Shown: piece after piece, positions 17,321-27,216 of the stretch
Position numbering within the stretch: position 1 is the first letter of the stretch
Layout: each line of letters starts with the position of its first letter
Source of the DNA: Chitinophaga agri
GTDB taxonomy: Bacteria > Bacteroidota > Bacteroidia > Chitinophagales > Chitinophagaceae
Length of the DNA stretch: 64,000 nucleotides
NCBI RefSeq assembly: GCF_010093065.1
Contig: NZ_CP048113.1
Location: forward strand, 5,846,001-5,910,000
Reading direction: 5' to 3'
Made by a program: the position numbers and the translations under genes
The notes under the pieces: model-generated
Seen by the model: the letters and a program-made list of their open reading frames with translations, nothing else
Databases searched by the model: none
What the model was told of the DNA's origin: nothing

Positions 17321-17626
17321 ATGTCTCAGAGAATTAGAATCAAGCTGAAGTCCTACGATCACAATCTGGTAGATAAATCTGCTGAGAAGATCGTTAAAAC
17401 CGTGCGTAACACGGGTGCCGTGGTAACAGGTCCAATTCCTTTACCAACTGAAAAGAAAATTTTTACGGTGCTGCGTTCACCGCACGTTAACAAGAAGGCT
17501 CGTGAGCAGTTCCAGCTTTGCACGCACAAGCGTTTGCTGGACATTTACACTTCTTCTTCCAGAACAGTAGATGCGTTGAGCAAGCTCGACCTGCCATCTG
17601 GTGTTGAAGTTGAAATCAAAGCGTAG
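17321..17626 (+). CDS. rpsJ: 30S ribosomal protein S10 (NusE)
   Basis: Protein uS10 of the 30S head, which also acts as NusE with NusB in antitermination; 101 residues. [20 protein letters not shown] at the N-terminus and [21 protein letters not shown], the extended loop entering 16S rRNA, are characteristic. I took the ATG at 17321; the frame is open 48 nt further upstream but without family sequence. It is the first gene of the 17-kb ribosomal cluster, and an unusually long spacer of 215 nt follows. Confidence 0.98.
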   Translation: MSQRIRIKLKSYDHNLVDKSAEKIVKTVRNTGAVVTGPIPLPTEKKIFTVLRSPHVNKKAREQFQLCTHKRLLDIYTSSSRTVDALSKLDLPSGVEVEIKA

Positions 17627-17750
17627 GACATCGGCCAGGTGGGCAAAAGGTCTGCCTGATTTGATTTAATATGTCTGGTTGTTTCCTGGTATGGGTACTG
17701 TATCACCTTACCGGGGTAGAAGACAACATTTTAACAAATATAGGTCACGC

Positions 17751-17818
17751 CTTCTGGGTGGCCGCCCAATAAAGCATTTAAACCGCCCATCCTGGGGATA
17801 GCTAGATCCACCCCCAGG
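17751..17818 (+). promoter_or_regulatory. Hairpins in the rpsJ-rplC spacer
   Basis: CTGGGTGGCCGCCCA (about 17754-17768) can fold back on itself, and CCTGGGG (17791-17797) pairs with CCCCAGG (17812-17818). The second stem ends 23 nt before the rplC start. The position suits an autoregulatory or processing site, but no protein-binding motif could be identified. Confidence 0.45.
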
Positions 17819-17841
17819 CGCTGGGTAAAATATATATAATA

Positions 17842-18459
17842 ATGAAAGGTATTATTGGTAAAAAGATCGGCATGACCAGCATCTTCGACCAAAGTGGTAA
17901 GCAGATTGCTGTGACCATCATCGAAGCCGGTCCTTGCGTTGTAACTCAGGTAAAGACAGTAGACACTGATGGGTACAACGCTATTCAAGTTTCATTTGGT
18001 GAGAAGAAAGAAAAGAACACTCCCAAAGCTGAACTTAATCACTTCGCGAAAGCAAGCACCTCCCCTAAAAGATTTGTAAAAGAGTTCCGCAACCCGGATG
18101 TACAAAAAGCTCTTGGTGAGACCATTACCACCGAAATATTTGCAGAAGGAGAAAAAATCGAGATCGTCGGTACCTCTAAAGGTAAAGGTTTCCAGGGTGT
18201 TGTTAAACGCCATGGATTCTCTGGTGTAGGTGAAGCTACACACGGCCAGCACGATAGAAGCAGAGCACCTGGTTCTGTGGGTGGATCATCTTATCCTTCC
18301 CGCGTTTTCAAGGGCATGCGTATGGCTGGTCAGACCGGTAACGAGCAAGTGAAAGTTAAAGGTCTGAAGATCGTTAAGATTTTCCCTGAGAAAAATTATA
18401 TCCTGGTAAGTGGTTCAGTTCCTGGCCACAATGGTTCAATCGTTTTAATCCAGAAGTAA
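17842..18459 (+). CDS. rplC: 50S ribosomal protein L3
   Basis: Assembly-initiator uL3, which reaches into the peptidyl-transferase centre; 205 residues. [17 protein letters not shown] at the start, [20 protein letters not shown] and [17 protein letters not shown] (the long loop) are family signatures. The stop codon is one base before the rplD start, so the two are surely cotranscribed and probably translationally coupled. Confidence 0.97.
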   Translation: MKGIIGKKIGMTSIFDQSGKQIAVTIIEAGPCVVTQVKTVDTDGYNAIQVSFGEKKEKNTPKAELNHFAKASTSPKRFVKEFRNPDVQKALGETITTEIFAEGEKIEIVGTSKGKGFQGVVKRHGFSGVGEATHGQHDRSRAPGSVGGSSYPSRVFKGMRMAGQTGNEQVKVKGLKIVKIFPEKNYILVSGSVPGHNGSIVLIQK

Positions 18460-18460
18460 C

Positions 18461-19096
18461 ATGCAAGTTGATATTTTAAATAAAGAAGGTAAGAAAACCG
18501 GAAGGACCATTGAGCTTCCTGAAGAGATTTTCGGTGTGGAACCTAACAACCACGTTATTTACCTGGCTGTAAAACAGTATCTGGCCGCTCAGCGTCAGGG
18601 TACCCATAAGGTAAAGACCAGAGCTGAAGTGAAAGGTGCTTCCCGCAAACTGCACAAACAAAAAGGTACAGGTGGTTCCCGTAAAGGTAACATCCGTAAC
18701 CCGCTGTATAAAGGTGGTGGTACCATCTTCGGTCCAAAACCACACAAATATGACATTAAGCTGAACAGAAAAGTGAAAGATCTGGCGAAGATCTCTGCAC
18801 TGTCTACTAAAGCGAAAGAGAACAGCATCATCGTAGTTGAAGATCTGAACTTCGATGCGCCAAAGACTAAAACCTTTGCTGGCATCCTGAACAGTCTGAA
18901 CGTAAATGTTGGCCGTAAGACTTTGTTCGTACTGCCTGAGTACAACGATAATGTTTACCTGTCTCTGAGAAACATTCCAACTGTGGATAGCGTAATGCTG
19001 AGCGACATCAACACTTACGAGATCATGAACAGCAATGTTCTGGTATTCACAGAGAGTGCAGCTAAGATCCTTACCGAGGTTCCGGCAGAAGCTTAA
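18461..19096 (+). CDS. rplD: 50S ribosomal protein L4
   Basis: uL4, 211 residues, whose extended loop helps form the exit-tunnel constriction with L22. The loop is visible as EVKGASRKLHKQKGTGGSRK and GNIRNPLYKGGGTIFGPKPH. In Escherichia coli L4 represses its own S10 operon; whether this happens here is unknown, although hairpins occur just upstream of rplC. Confidence 0.97.
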   Translation: MQVDILNKEGKKTGRTIELPEEIFGVEPNNHVIYLAVKQYLAAQRQGTHKVKTRAEVKGASRKLHKQKGTGGSRKGNIRNPLYKGGGTIFGPKPHKYDIKLNRKVKDLAKISALSTKAKENSIIVVEDLNFDAPKTKTFAGILNSLNVNVGRKTLFVLPEYNDNVYLSLRNIPTVDSVMLSDINTYEIMNSNVLVFTESAAKILTEVPAEA

Positions 19097-19153
19097 TTGT
19101 CAATATTACAAAAACACAGCTTGCGGTTAGTCCGCAACTCAAAGCTATAAAAG

Positions 19154-19453
19154 ATGAGACTTTCAGACGTTTTAATCAAACCGGTGGTTAGTGAAAAAGT
19201 GAACAAAGCCACTGATAAATTCAACCGCTACTACTTCATCGTGGATAAAAAATCCAACAAACTGGAGATCAAAAAAGCAGTGGAAGAATTCTACGGTGTA
19301 ACTGTAGCTGAAGTGAATACTGCCGTAATGCCAGGTAAGGCTAAACAGCGCTTTACTAAAGCAGGCTTCATCGCTGGTAAAAAACCTTCTTACAAAAAGG
19401 CGGTTGTTACACTGGCACAAGGAGAAACTATAGATCTGTATGCTAACATATAG
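19154..19453 (+). CDS. rplW: 50S ribosomal protein L23
   Basis: uL23, at the tunnel exit, where trigger factor and SRP dock; 99 residues. Typical parts are LIKPVVSEKVNKATD at the N-terminus, YYFIVDKKSNKLEIKKAVEE and VNTAVMPGKAKQR. The spacer to rplD is 57 nt. Confidence 0.97.
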   Translation: MRLSDVLIKPVVSEKVNKATDKFNRYYFIVDKKSNKLEIKKAVEEFYGVTVAEVNTAVMPGKAKQRFTKAGFIAGKKPSYKKAVVTLAQGETIDLYANI

Positions 19454-19536
19454 TGCTCATTCCTGTTAACGCAGGATGATGGATGTATATGCAGATCACT
19501 TTTATAAACAGAACCTAGTTAAACGAACACTAGATC

Positions 19537-20370
19537 ATGGCACTGAAGAAATACAAACCGATGACAGCCGGTACCCGTTGGAAAATAGGCAACGCGTTCG
19601 CTGAGCTGACCACGGATACCCCTGAAAAAAGCCTGCTGGAGCCTATCAAGAAATCCGGCGGTAGAAACGTACAGGGTAGAAGATCTATGCGCTACATTGG
19701 TGGCGGTCACAAACAACACTACCGTATCATAGATTTCAAACGTGATAAATACGATATTCCAGCTACTGTTAAGACTATCGAATATGATCCGAACCGTAGC
19801 GCATTCATCGCACTGCTGAACTATGCAGATGGTGAAAAACGTTACATCCTGGCTCCTCAGGGTCTGCAGGTTGGTGCTACCGTGTTAAGCGGTCCTAACG
19901 CTGCTCCTGAAGTTGGTAATGCGCTGGTGCTGAAAAACATGCCGCTGGGTACTGTTGTTCACAACATCGAATTACAGCCTGGTAGAGGTGGTGCTATCGC
20001 AAGAAGCGCTGGTACTTACGCTCAGCTGTCCAACAAGGAAGAAAAATATGCCGTACTGAAAATGCCTTCTGGCGAGCTGCGTAAAGTGTTGATCACTTGT
20101 GCTGCTACTGTAGGTACAGTTTCTAACTCTGATCACGCGCTGCAGTCAATCGGTAAAGCAGGTGCTAACCGTTGGAGAGGTATCAAGCCTCGCAACCGTG
20201 GTGTGGCGATGAACCCAGTGGATCACCCGATGGGTGGTGGTGAAGGTAAATCTTCAGGTGGTCACCCAAGATCCAGAACAGGTAAATATGCGAAAGGTCT
20301 GAAAACCAGAAAATCGCATAAGAGCTCTGATAAACTGATCATCAGCAGGAAAAACGGTAAGAAATTATAA
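19537..20370 (+). CDS. rplB: 50S ribosomal protein L2
   Basis: uL2, a universal protein needed for subunit association and peptidyl-transferase activity; 277 residues. The near C-terminal signature reads [20 protein letters not shown]; the second histidine of the Escherichia coli version (DHPHGGG) is a methionine here, as I recall for other Bacteroidota. [19 protein letters not shown] is the N-terminal rRNA-binding block. Confidence 0.97.
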   Translation: MALKKYKPMTAGTRWKIGNAFAELTTDTPEKSLLEPIKKSGGRNVQGRRSMRYIGGGHKQHYRIIDFKRDKYDIPATVKTIEYDPNRSAFIALLNYADGEKRYILAPQGLQVGATVLSGPNAAPEVGNALVLKNMPLGTVVHNIELQPGRGGAIARSAGTYAQLSNKEEKYAVLKMPSGELRKVLITCAATVGTVSNSDHALQSIGKAGANRWRGIKPRNRGVAMNPVDHPMGGGEGKSSGGHPRSRTGKYAKGLKTRKSHKSSDKLIISRKNGKKL

Positions 20371-20384
20371 CACTTAACGCCTTA

Positions 20385-20422
20385 ACAGTTCCGCTGATGC
20401 AGCAACGCAAAAGCGGGACTGT
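20385..20422 (+). promoter_or_regulatory. Hairpin in the rplB-rpsS spacer
   Basis: ACAGTTCCGC pairs with GCGGGACTGT (one G-T pair) over an 18-nt loop, with no T-run after it. It may be a processing or autoregulatory site. Confidence 0.4.
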
Positions 20423-20453
20423 ATAAAGCGATCTGGAATAAAAACAACAAGAC

Positions 20454-20720
20454 ATGGGTCGTTCCATAAAAAAAGGTCCTTACGTTGACCAGAAATTAGA
20501 GCAGAAAGTTGTGAAAATGAATGAAGGCACCAAGCGTACTGTAATCAAGACCTGGAGCCGTCGTTCTACAATCACGCCTGATTTTGTAGGCCACACATTT
20601 GCGGTACACAATGGTAACAAATTCATCCCTGTTTACGTGACTGAGTTCATGGTAGGTCACAAACTGGGTGAATTCGCGCCAACCCGCAACTTTAAAGGAC
20701 ACGCTAACAAGAAAATGTAG
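20454..20720 (+). CDS. rpsS: 30S ribosomal protein S19
   Basis: uS19 of the 30S head, close to the A-site finger; 88 residues. [39 protein letters not shown] and [16 protein letters not shown] are diagnostic. The length is normal. Confidence 0.97.
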   Translation: MGRSIKKGPYVDQKLEQKVVKMNEGTKRTVIKTWSRRSTITPDFVGHTFAVHNGNKFIPVYVTEFMVGHKLGEFAPTRNFKGHANKKM

Positions 20721-20726
20721 TAAATC

Positions 20727-20793
20727 GTTTGAAGTTTAAAGTTTGAGGTTTTGACTTACCTCAAAATCCCAAACTTCGAACCTCAAATATCAA
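20727..20793. repeat. Word-like inverted repeat in the rpsS-rplV spacer
   Basis: AAGTTTGAGGTTTTGA (20737-20754 region) is mirrored by TCAAAATCCCAAACTT and CCTCAAATATC across a short centre. The same AGTTT/TTTGAGG words are repeated within each arm. Confidence 0.6.
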
Positions 20794-20806
20794 ATTATAA
20801 TAGAAA

Positions 20807-21166
20807 ATGGAAGCAGTAGCTAAGCTTAATAATAATCCGACATCTACCCGCAAAATGCGTTTGCTGGCGGACCTGATCCGTGGTCTGGATGTGGAAAAAG
20901 CTCTGAATATTTTGAAGTTCCATCCAAAGCATCCCAGCGTTCCGTTGGAGAAACTGCTGTTGTCTGCTATCGCTAACTGGAAAGTGAAGAACGAAGGCGC
21001 AAGAGTAGAAGATGCTAACCTGCAGGTAAAAACCATCTTCGTTGATGGCGGCCGTATCCTGAAAAGAATGCGTCCTGCACCACAGGGTAGAGGTTATCGC
21101 GTTCGTAAAAGAAGCAACCATGTAACCATCGTTGTTGATAGCCGTCCTGTAGTGGAAGCAAAATAA
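20807..21166 (+). CDS. rplV: 50S ribosomal protein L22
   Basis: uL22, 119 residues, whose beta-hairpin lines the exit tunnel. [37 protein letters not shown] and [20 protein letters not shown] (hairpin tip) identify it. Confidence 0.97.
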   Translation: MEAVAKLNNNPTSTRKMRLLADLIRGLDVEKALNILKFHPKHPSVPLEKLLLSAIANWKVKNEGARVEDANLQVKTIFVDGGRILKRMRPAPQGRGYRVRKRSNHVTIVVDSRPVVEAK

Positions 21167-21209
21167 AAGAAACTAAAACTATTTATCTAATAGACAAATA
21201 AACCAGAAC

Positions 21210-22010
21210 ATGGGTCAGAAAACAAATCCTATTGGTAACAGGTTAGGTATCATCAGAGGATGGGACTCCAATTGGTATGGTGGCAAGAAAGATTACGCTA
21301 CCAAACTGATCGAGGATAACAAGATCAGAACTTACCTGAATGCCCGTATCAACAAAGGTGGCATTTCCAGGATAGTGATTGAAAGAACTTTAGGTAAACT
21401 GATCATCACCATTCATACATCTAAACCTGGTATCATCATAGGTAAAGGTGGTGGAGAGGTTGACCGCATCAAGGAAGAGCTGAAGAAACTGACAGATAAA
21501 GATGACGTACAGATCAACATTCTGGAAATCCGTCGTCCTGAGATTGATGCGAACATCGTAGCTGAAACCATCGCTAAGCAGATCGAAAGCCGTATCAACT
21601 ATAAACGTGCGATCAAAATGGCTATCGCTACTGCACTGAGAATGGGAGCTGAAGGTATTAAGATAAAAGTAGGTGGTCGTCTGGGTGGTGCTGAGATCGC
21701 TCGTTCAGAAGAAATGAAACAGGGCCGTGTTCCTTTGCATACTTACCGTATGGATATCGACTACGCTTCTCTGTTTGCGCTGACAGTATATGGTAAAATC
21801 GGTATCAAGGTATGGATCTGTAAAGGTGAAGTACTGGGTGAACGTGATCTGAACCCTAACGCAATTTCTGCGAAAGATGGTGAAGGTGCTGGACGCTCAG
21901 GTGGTGGCGACAGAAGAGGCGGTGACAACCGTGGCGGCGACAGAAGAGGTGGTGACAGAAGAGGCGGTGATAACCGTGGTGGCGAGAGAAGAGGTGGTGA
22001 CCGCAGATAA
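21210..22010 (+). CDS. rpsC: 30S ribosomal protein S3 with RGG-rich tail
   Basis: uS3, at the mRNA entry channel; 266 residues. The KH domain includes [20 protein letters not shown] (74-93), and the C-terminal domain contains [20 protein letters not shown] and the [16 protein letters not shown] strand. After residue about 222 comes a 45-residue tail made almost only of Gly, Asp, Arg and Asn in a repeated [10 protein letters not shown] pattern (234-266), absent from the proteobacterial protein. The tail is probably disordered and RNA-binding. It was not introduced by a frameshift, since the following spacer and rplP are normal. Confidence 0.96.
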   Translation: MGQKTNPIGNRLGIIRGWDSNWYGGKKDYATKLIEDNKIRTYLNARINKGGISRIVIERTLGKLIITIHTSKPGIIIGKGGGEVDRIKEELKKLTDKDDVQINILEIRRPEIDANIVAETIAKQIESRINYKRAIKMAIATALRMGAEGIKIKVGGRLGGAEIARSEEMKQGRVPLHTYRMDIDYASLFALTVYGKIGIKVWICKGEVLGERDLNPNAISAKDGEGAGRSGGGDRRGGDNRGGDRRGGDRRGGDNRGGERRGGDRR

Positions 22011-22054
22011 GAGCTTACTTAACAATTAACATTAACAATTAACAACATACCAAG

Positions 22055-22474
22055 ATGTTACAGCCAAAGAGAACGAAACACAGGAAGATGCATAAAGGCC
22101 GCATCAAAGGTAACGCTAAGCGTGGCGCGGCAATCTCCTTTGGTAGTTTCGGTCTGAAAGCATTAGAACCTAAGTGGATCACCGACAGGCAGATTGAAGC
22201 TGCCCGTGTTGCTCTGACCAGGCATATGAAACGTGAAGGTAACGTGTGGATCCGTATATTCCCTGATAAATCAATTACTGCCAAACCACTGGAAGTGAGG
22301 ATGGGTAAAGGTAAAGGTGCTCCTGACCATTGGGCTGCTGTAGTGAAACCAGGCCGTATCTTATTTGAAGCGGATGGTGTTCCTTTACAGGTAGCAAAAG
22401 AGGCAATGGAACTGGCTGCACAGAAACTGCCTATTAAAGTGAAATTTGTAGTGCGTCCCGATTACGTTGCATAA
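22055..22474 (+). CDS. rplP: 50S ribosomal protein L16
   Basis: uL16, 139 residues, near the A-site tRNA elbow. [39 protein letters not shown] and [20 protein letters not shown] are characteristic. The spacer before it repeats the word ATTAACAATTAAC (22022-22044). Confidence 0.97.
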   Translation: MLQPKRTKHRKMHKGRIKGNAKRGAAISFGSFGLKALEPKWITDRQIEAARVALTRHMKREGNVWIRIFPDKSITAKPLEVRMGKGKGAPDHWAAVVKPGRILFEADGVPLQVAKEAMELAAQKLPIKVKFVVRPDYVA

Positions 22475-22543
22475 TGCTGCAACAGCAGGAATGCAAACGC
22501 AAAGTGATAAACTATAAACGATAAACCAGAAATTTTATAAACA

Positions 22544-22750
22544 ATGGCAAAAGATAAGCTGGATCTTAAAGGCTTAAGCGACCAGGAACTGAAAGAGAAA
22601 ATCTCTGAAGAGCAATTACGCCTGAAGAAAGTAACCTTCAGTCACGCAATCACGCCAATTGAGAATCCAATGAGCATCCGCTCTCTCAGGCGTCAGATCG
22701 CACAGCTGAAAACCGAGCTGCGTAAAAGAGAACTGGGCGCACAAGCCTAA
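22544..22750 (+). CDS. rpmC: 50S ribosomal protein L29
   Basis: uL29, 68 residues, a two-helix protein at the tunnel exit. LDLKGLSDQELKEKISEEQL and IRSLRRQIAQLKTELRKRE are the expected coiled pair. Confidence 0.95.
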   Translation: MAKDKLDLKGLSDQELKEKISEEQLRLKKVTFSHAITPIENPMSIRSLRRQIAQLKTELRKRELGAQA

Positions 22751-22811
22751 AATAATAAAATTCATTAGCGCTCCGGGATACGGCAGTGTTAAAGAGTAAA
22801 TACTTTCAACA

Positions 22812-23069
22812 ATGATCGAAAGAAAATTAAGAAAAACCAGAACTGGCGTGGTATCCAGCAATAAGATGGATAAAACTATCACCGTAAGCGTTGAGCGTAA
22901 GGTGAAGCACCCTATCTATGGTAAGTTCGTTAAGAAAACTACTAAGTTCATGGCGCACGACGAGAAAAACGAGTGCAGCATTGGTGACACCGTAAGAATT
23001 ATGGAAGTTCGCCCTCTGAGCAAAAACAAATGCTGGAGACTGGTAGAAGTTATCGAAAAGGTAAAATAA
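22812..23069 (+). CDS. rpsQ: 30S ribosomal protein S17
   Basis: uS17, 85 residues, an OB-fold primary 16S binder. [40 protein letters not shown] and [20 protein letters not shown] are all present. Confidence 0.97.
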   Translation: MIERKLRKTRTGVVSSNKMDKTITVSVERKVKHPIYGKFVKKTTKFMAHDEKNECSIGDTVRIMEVRPLSKNKCWRLVEVIEKVK

Positions 23070-23141
23070 TTATCTGTTTCAAGCTCCATCCGGCATTCCC
23101 GGTTGTAGCCGCTGATTAAACAACTTTACAAATCTCATAAG

Positions 23142-23510
23142 ATGATACAACAAGAATCAAGGCTGAATGTAGCTGATAACAGTGGTGCCAAAGAGGTGCT
23201 GTGTATTAGAGTATTAGGCAACTCCGGCCAGGATTACGCTAAAGTGGGCGATAAAATCGTAGTAACTGTGAAGGATGCAATCCCAGGCGGTGGCGTAAAG
23301 AAAGGTATGGTAACCAAAGCTGTTATCGTTAGAACTAAAAACAAGCTGCGCCGTAAAGACGGATCTTATATCCGTTTTGACGATAATGCCGTTGTATTGC
23401 TGAACAACTCTGACGAGCCACGCGGTACCCGTATTTTCGGTCCGGTTGCCCGTGAGCTGCGCGATAAGGGATACATGAAGATTATCTCTCTGGCTCCCGA
23501 GGTGCTGTAA
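23142..23510 (+). CDS. rplN: 50S ribosomal protein L14
   Basis: uL14, 122 residues, at the subunit interface. [20 protein letters not shown] and [20 protein letters not shown] with [13 protein letters not shown] identify it. A long hairpin and a promoter-like box separate it from rplX. Confidence 0.97.
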   Translation: MIQQESRLNVADNSGAKEVLCIRVLGNSGQDYAKVGDKIVVTVKDAIPGGGVKKGMVTKAVIVRTKNKLRRKDGSYIRFDDNAVVLLNNSDEPRGTRIFGPVARELRDKGYMKIISLAPEVL

Positions 23511-23524
23511 ATCACAGCTTTATA

Positions 23525-23580
23525 AAGCTGAAAGCATAAAGCCAAAAGTTAAAAAACTTTAGGCTTTGTGCTTTCAGCTT
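23525..23580 (+). repeat. Long inverted repeat between rplN and rplX
   Basis: AAGCTGAAAGCATAAAGCC (23525-23543) pairs along 19 positions with GGCTTTGTGCTTTCAGCTT (23562-23580), with one G-T pair, and an inner AAAGTT/AACTTT extends it. No T-run follows. The stem carries the same AGCATAAA core as the secY-map hairpin. Confidence 0.8.
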
Positions 23581-23587
23581 GAATGCA

Positions 23588-23646
23588 TATCTTTGCAGCC
23601 CGTTTCAAAAACGAAATTTTAATCAAGCGAAACTAGTGTTTCGCTT
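23588..23646 (+). promoter_or_regulatory. Internal promoter and leader hairpin before rplX
   Basis: TATCTTTG at 23588-23595 is a good -7 box. The leader contains AAGCGAAAC-tagt-GTTTCGCTT (23625-23646), a perfect nine-pair stem ending 21 nt before the rplX start. This would give the spc part of the cluster its own transcript. Confidence 0.6.
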
Positions 23647-23667
23647 GGCGTTTTAAATAAACAAATA

Positions 23668-24006
23668 ATGAAAACGAGATTCAAGCCTAAGTTCAACATT
23701 AAGAAAGGCGACACGGTAGTGGTGATTGCCGGTGATGACAAGGACAGGACCAAGCCACGTAAGGTATTGGAAGTGATCCCTGACAAGGCACGCGTTCTGG
23801 TTGAGGGTGTGAACATCATCACCAAACATACCAAACCAACTGCACAGAACACCAAAGGTGGTATTGTTAAGCAGGAGGCTCCAATCGCTATTTCCAACAT
23901 AATGTTGTGGGATGCTAAGGCTGGTAAACCTACCAAAGTTAACAGGCAGCGCGAAAATGGTAAATTAGTTCGTATAGCTAAAAAATCAGGGGAGGTAATT
24001 AAATAA
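23668..24006 (+). CDS. rplX: 50S ribosomal protein L24
   Basis: uL24, 112 residues, an assembly-initiator with a KOW motif ([20 protein letters not shown], 12-31), followed by [20 protein letters not shown]. Its last base is the first base of the rplE start codon (TAATG overlap), implying translational coupling. Confidence 0.97.
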   Translation: MKTRFKPKFNIKKGDTVVVIAGDDKDRTKPRKVLEVIPDKARVLVEGVNIITKHTKPTAQNTKGGIVKQEAPIAISNIMLWDAKAGKPTKVNRQRENGKLVRIAKKSGEVIK

Positions 24007-24581
24007 TGGCAAACACTACATATACACCCAGACTGCAGACTAAATACCGCGAAGAAGTAGTTAGCACACTGCATAAGAAATTTAATTACAAGAGCGTAAT
24101 GCAGGTACCAAGACTGGTGAAGATCTGTCTGAACCAGGGTATCAACGGCGCTGTTGGAGATAAAAAACTGGTAGATATTGCTGTTGATGAGATGACCCGT
24201 ATTTCTGGTCAGAAAGCGATCGCTACTTTATCTAAAAAAGATATCTCTAACTTCAAACTGAGAAAGCACATGCCTATCGGTGCTCGCGTTACACTGCGTG
24301 GTACTAATATGTATGACTTCCTGGATCGTCTGATCGCAGTATCCCTGCCTCGTGTACGTGACTTCAAAGGTGTAAATGATAAAGCTTTCGATGGCCGTGG
24401 TAACTATACCCTGGGTATCACCGAGCAGATCATCTTCCCTGAGATCGATATCGATAAAGTAACTAAGATCTCCGGTATGGACATCACTTTCGTTACTACC
24501 GCGCAGACCAACGAAGAAGCTTACGAGCTCCTGAAGGAACTGGGTATGCCGTTCAAGAATATCAAGAAGGATAATCAATAA
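24006..24581 (+). CDS. rplE: 50S ribosomal protein L5
   Basis: uL5, 191 residues, which binds 5S rRNA and contacts P-site t[42 protein letters not shown] and [20 protein letters not shown] are typical. It overlaps rplX by one base. Confidence 0.97.
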   Translation: MANTTYTPRLQTKYREEVVSTLHKKFNYKSVMQVPRLVKICLNQGINGAVGDKKLVDIAVDEMTRISGQKAIATLSKKDISNFKLRKHMPIGARVTLRGTNMYDFLDRLIAVSLPRVRDFKGVNDKAFDGRGNYTLGITEQIIFPEIDIDKVTKISGMDITFVTTAQTNEEAYELLKELGMPFKNIKKDNQ

Positions 24582-24590
24582 TCTGATATC

Positions 24591-24621
24591 AAATTCCAAA
24601 CCCTTCCCGGATTTGGAATTT
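24591..24621. repeat. Inverted repeat between rplE and rpsN
   Basis: AAATTCCAAA and TTTGGAATTT flank CCCTTCCCGGA, and a further TGGAATTT word follows at once. It resembles the other word-like spacer repeats. Confidence 0.6.
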
Positions 24622-24651
24622 GGAATTTATAACTGGAATTATTAACTCATC

Positions 24652-24921
24652 ATGGCAAGAGAATCCGTAAAAGCTCGCGAAAGAAAGAGACAAGCACTGG
24701 TAGCTAAGTTCGCAGAAAAGCGTGCCGCTCTGAAAGCAGAAGGTAACTACGCTGAACTGGACCAGCTCCCAAGAAATGCTTCTCCTGTTCGCCTGCACAA
24801 CAGATGTCAGCTTTCCGGTCGTCCAAAAGGTTACATGCGTCACTTCGGTATGTGTCGTAACATGTTCCGCGACCTGGCACTCGCAGGTAAAATACCTGGC
24901 GTTAGAAAAGCTAGCTGGTAA
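24652..24921 (+). CDS. rpsN: 30S ribosomal protein S14 (long, zinc-free type)
   Basis: uS14, 89 residues. [20 protein letters not shown] and [20 protein letters not shown] with [13 protein letters not shown] identify it. The length and the lack of a CxxC...CxxC zinc ribbon mark the long C-minus type rather than the 61-residue zinc form. Confidence 0.96.
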   Translation: MARESVKARERKRQALVAKFAEKRAALKAEGNYAELDQLPRNASPVRLHNRCQLSGRPKGYMRHFGMCRNMFRDLALAGKIPGVRKASW

Positions 24922-25044
24922 GCCGATACCATACTGTACCGCCTGCTTCGCAGTCCGTCAGTTTAAACAGGCATAGTTATTTGATTTTCCTATCTATTAC
25001 TGATTGGATATCGCATTGTAAATAGTTTTTAAATTTTAAGAACA

Positions 25045-25443
25045 ATGGTTACTGATCCAATAGCAGACTTCCTGACCAGAATCCGGAACGCGCAAATGGC
25101 CAACCACAGGATTGTGGAAATTCCTGCCTCAAAACTGAAAAAACGTATCACTGAGATACTGTACGACAAAGGTTATATCCTGAAGTACAAATTCGAAGAA
25201 GATAACAAACAAGGTGTTATCAAGATAGCGCTGAAGTATGATCTGCAGACTAAAGTACCTGCTATCACTGATATGCAGCGTATCAGCCGTCCTGGTTTAC
25301 GCCAGTACGCTAAGCCTGCTGACTTCAAACGTGTGAAGAACGGTCTGGGTATCGCTATCGTTTCTACTTCTAAAGGTGTAATGACCGATAAAGAAGCTAA
25401 AGCTCAAAATGTAGGCGGCGAGCTCGTTTGCTACGTCTATTAA
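25045..25443 (+). CDS. rpsH: 30S ribosomal protein S8
   Basis: uS8, 132 residues, a central-domain primary binder and, in Escherichia coli, the repressor of the spc operon. MVTDPIADFLTRIRNAQMAN and the C-terminal GIAIVSTSKGVMTDKEAKAQ are conserved. Confidence 0.97.
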   Translation: MVTDPIADFLTRIRNAQMANHRIVEIPASKLKKRITEILYDKGYILKYKFEEDNKQGVIKIALKYDLQTKVPAITDMQRISRPGLRQYAKPADFKRVKNGLGIAIVSTSKGVMTDKEAKAQNVGGELVCYVY

Positions 25444-25455
25444 TATATATGGTCC

Positions 25456-25498
25456 GTTACTGCTCCTGACAGGTATCACTTGTGCAGTTATCAGTAAC
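25456..25498 (+). promoter_or_regulatory. Hairpin in the rpsH-rplF spacer
   Basis: GTTACTG and CAGTAAC form a seven-pair stem around a 29-nt loop, in a 153-nt spacer that holds no other feature. The role is unknown. Confidence 0.35.
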
Positions 25499-25596
25499 AG
25501 GCCTTTCTACCGAAAAGATCTTTTGATAATTAAGCTTTCTATACGGCGCTGAACACTGAAGATCTGGTAATCAACATAACAGTAAAAACTGCAATT

Positions 25597-26151
25597 ATGT
25601 CTCGTATAGGTAAAAGTCCTATCAAATTAGCAAGCGGTGTTACAGCTACTGTATCTGCTGCTAATGAACTGACTGTAAAAGGCCCTAAAGGTGAACTGAA
25701 AAGGACCATCGACAGGGATATCAAAATAGAAGTGAAGGATGGCGTGCTTACAGTAGTTCGTCCGACCGATCAGATCCGTCACCGCGCACTGCACGGTCTG
25801 TACCGTGCGCTGATCAACAACATGGTGATCGGTGTAACTGAAGGTTTCAAGAAACAGCTTGAACTGGTGGGTGTGGGTTACAAAGCCGCTAACCAGGGTC
25901 AGTTACTGGACCTGGCTTTAGGCTACTCTCACAACATCGTGATCGAGATTCCTTCAGAGCTGAAAGTAACTACACTGACTGAAAAGGGTGCTAACCCTAA
26001 AATCATGCTGGAAGGTATTGACAACCAGCTGTTAGGTCAGGTAGCTGCGAAAATCCGTAGCCTGCGTAAACCAGAGCCGTACAAAGGTAAAGGTGTTCGC
26101 TACAGTGATGAAGTGGTTCGTAAGAAAGCAGGTAAGTCTGCAGGTAAATAA
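25597..26151 (+). CDS. rplF: 50S ribosomal protein L6
   Basis: uL6, 184 residues, two related domains near the factor-binding site. MSRIGKSPIKLASGVTATVS, LELVGVGYKAANQGQLLDLA and the C-terminal RSLRKPEPYKGKGVRYSDE are diagnostic. Confidence 0.97.
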   Translation: MSRIGKSPIKLASGVTATVSAANELTVKGPKGELKRTIDRDIKIEVKDGVLTVVRPTDQIRHRALHGLYRALINNMVIGVTEGFKKQLELVGVGYKAANQGQLLDLALGYSHNIVIEIPSELKVTTLTEKGANPKIMLEGIDNQLLGQVAAKIRSLRKPEPYKGKGVRYSDEVVRKKAGKSAGK

Positions 26152-26237
26152 TTTTAATTAGCTAATCGGCGGTTCCGCTGGTTAGCTAATTTCAACAACA
26201 TTCCGGCAGTATCGGGGTGATAAAAATAAAATCAGAA

Positions 26238-26591
26238 ATGAGCACAAAAGTTAATAGGAGACAGAAGATCCGCTACCGCATTCGTAAAAAGGCTGTAGGT
26301 AGTGCACAGAAGCCTAGATTATCTGTATTTCGCAGCAATAGCGATATTTACGTGCAATTGATAGATGATGCTTCCGGTGTTACTCTGGCTGCTGCTTCTT
26401 CCCGCGATAAGGATATCAAAGCACAGAAAGGTACCAAATCCGAGAAATCTAAACTCGTAGGTGCTGCACTGGCTACAAAGGCAAAAAACCTTGGTATTAC
26501 TACCTGCATTTTTGACCGCGGTGGTTATCTGTATCATGGTCGCGTAAAGAGCGTGGCAGATGGCGCCAGAGAAGCTGGTCTGCAATTCTAA
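26238..26591 (+). CDS. rplR: 50S ribosomal protein L18
   Basis: uL18, 117 residues, a 5S rRNA binder. The start is [20 protein letters not shown] at 26238; the frame extends 21 nt upstream without family sequence. [18 protein letters not shown] and [20 protein letters not shown] follow. Confidence 0.96.
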   Translation: MSTKVNRRQKIRYRIRKKAVGSAQKPRLSVFRSNSDIYVQLIDDASGVTLAAASSRDKDIKAQKGTKSEKSKLVGAALATKAKNLGITTCIFDRGGYLYHGRVKSVADGAREAGLQF

Positions 26592-26628
26592 TATCAAATT
26601 GATTAAATCGTAATTCGCAAATAACAAA

Positions 26629-27147
26629 ATGGCAAAGAATACATTTAATAAAGTAAAGGCCGGTGACCTGGAGCTGAAAGAGAAGGTAGTGGCTATCAAC
26701 CGTGTTACTAAAACCACCAAAGGCGGACGTACTTTCAGTTTTTCTGCCCTGGTAGTAGTAGGTAACGAACACGGTGTAGTAGGACATGGTCTTGGTAAGG
26801 CTAAAGAGGTGCAGGAAGCTATCACCAAAGGAATCGACGATGCTAAGAAAAATCTTATCAAGGTTCCTGTGATGCATGGTACTATTCCTCACGATCAGTT
26901 AGCTAAAGAAGGTGCTGCGAAGGTGCTGATAAAACCAGCTGCTCATGGTACTGGTGTTATCGCGGGAGGTTCTATGCGTGCCGTACTGGAGAGCGCAGGT
27001 ATCACCGACGTTCTGGCTAAATCACTGGGTTCTGCTAATCCTCACAACGTGGTTAAGGCTACATTCAAAGCTTTAGGTCTGCTGCGTGAACCAATTCAGA
27101 TAGCAAAAACCAGAAGCGTATCACTGAAGAAAGTATTTAACGGATAA
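26629..27147 (+). CDS. rpsE: 30S ribosomal protein S5
   Basis: uS5, 172 residues, involved in decoding fidelity and mRNA unwinding. [40 protein letters not shown] and [19 protein letters not shown] are conserved. Confidence 0.97.
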   Translation: MAKNTFNKVKAGDLELKEKVVAINRVTKTTKGGRTFSFSALVVVGNEHGVVGHGLGKAKEVQEAITKGIDDAKKNLIKVPVMHGTIPHDQLAKEGAAKVLIKPAAHGTGVIAGGSMRAVLESAGITDVLAKSLGSANPHNVVKATFKALGLLREPIQIAKTRSVSLKKVFNG

Positions 27148-27216
27148 TAACACTATCCAGTTAACGGGGTGGATAGGTCCTTTCCCGGCAATTGTAAAGT
27201 GCTAATACAAATAACA

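Noticed and set aside
21413-21598. Minus-strand frame within rpsC
   Set aside because: Shadow of a conserved ribosomal gene.
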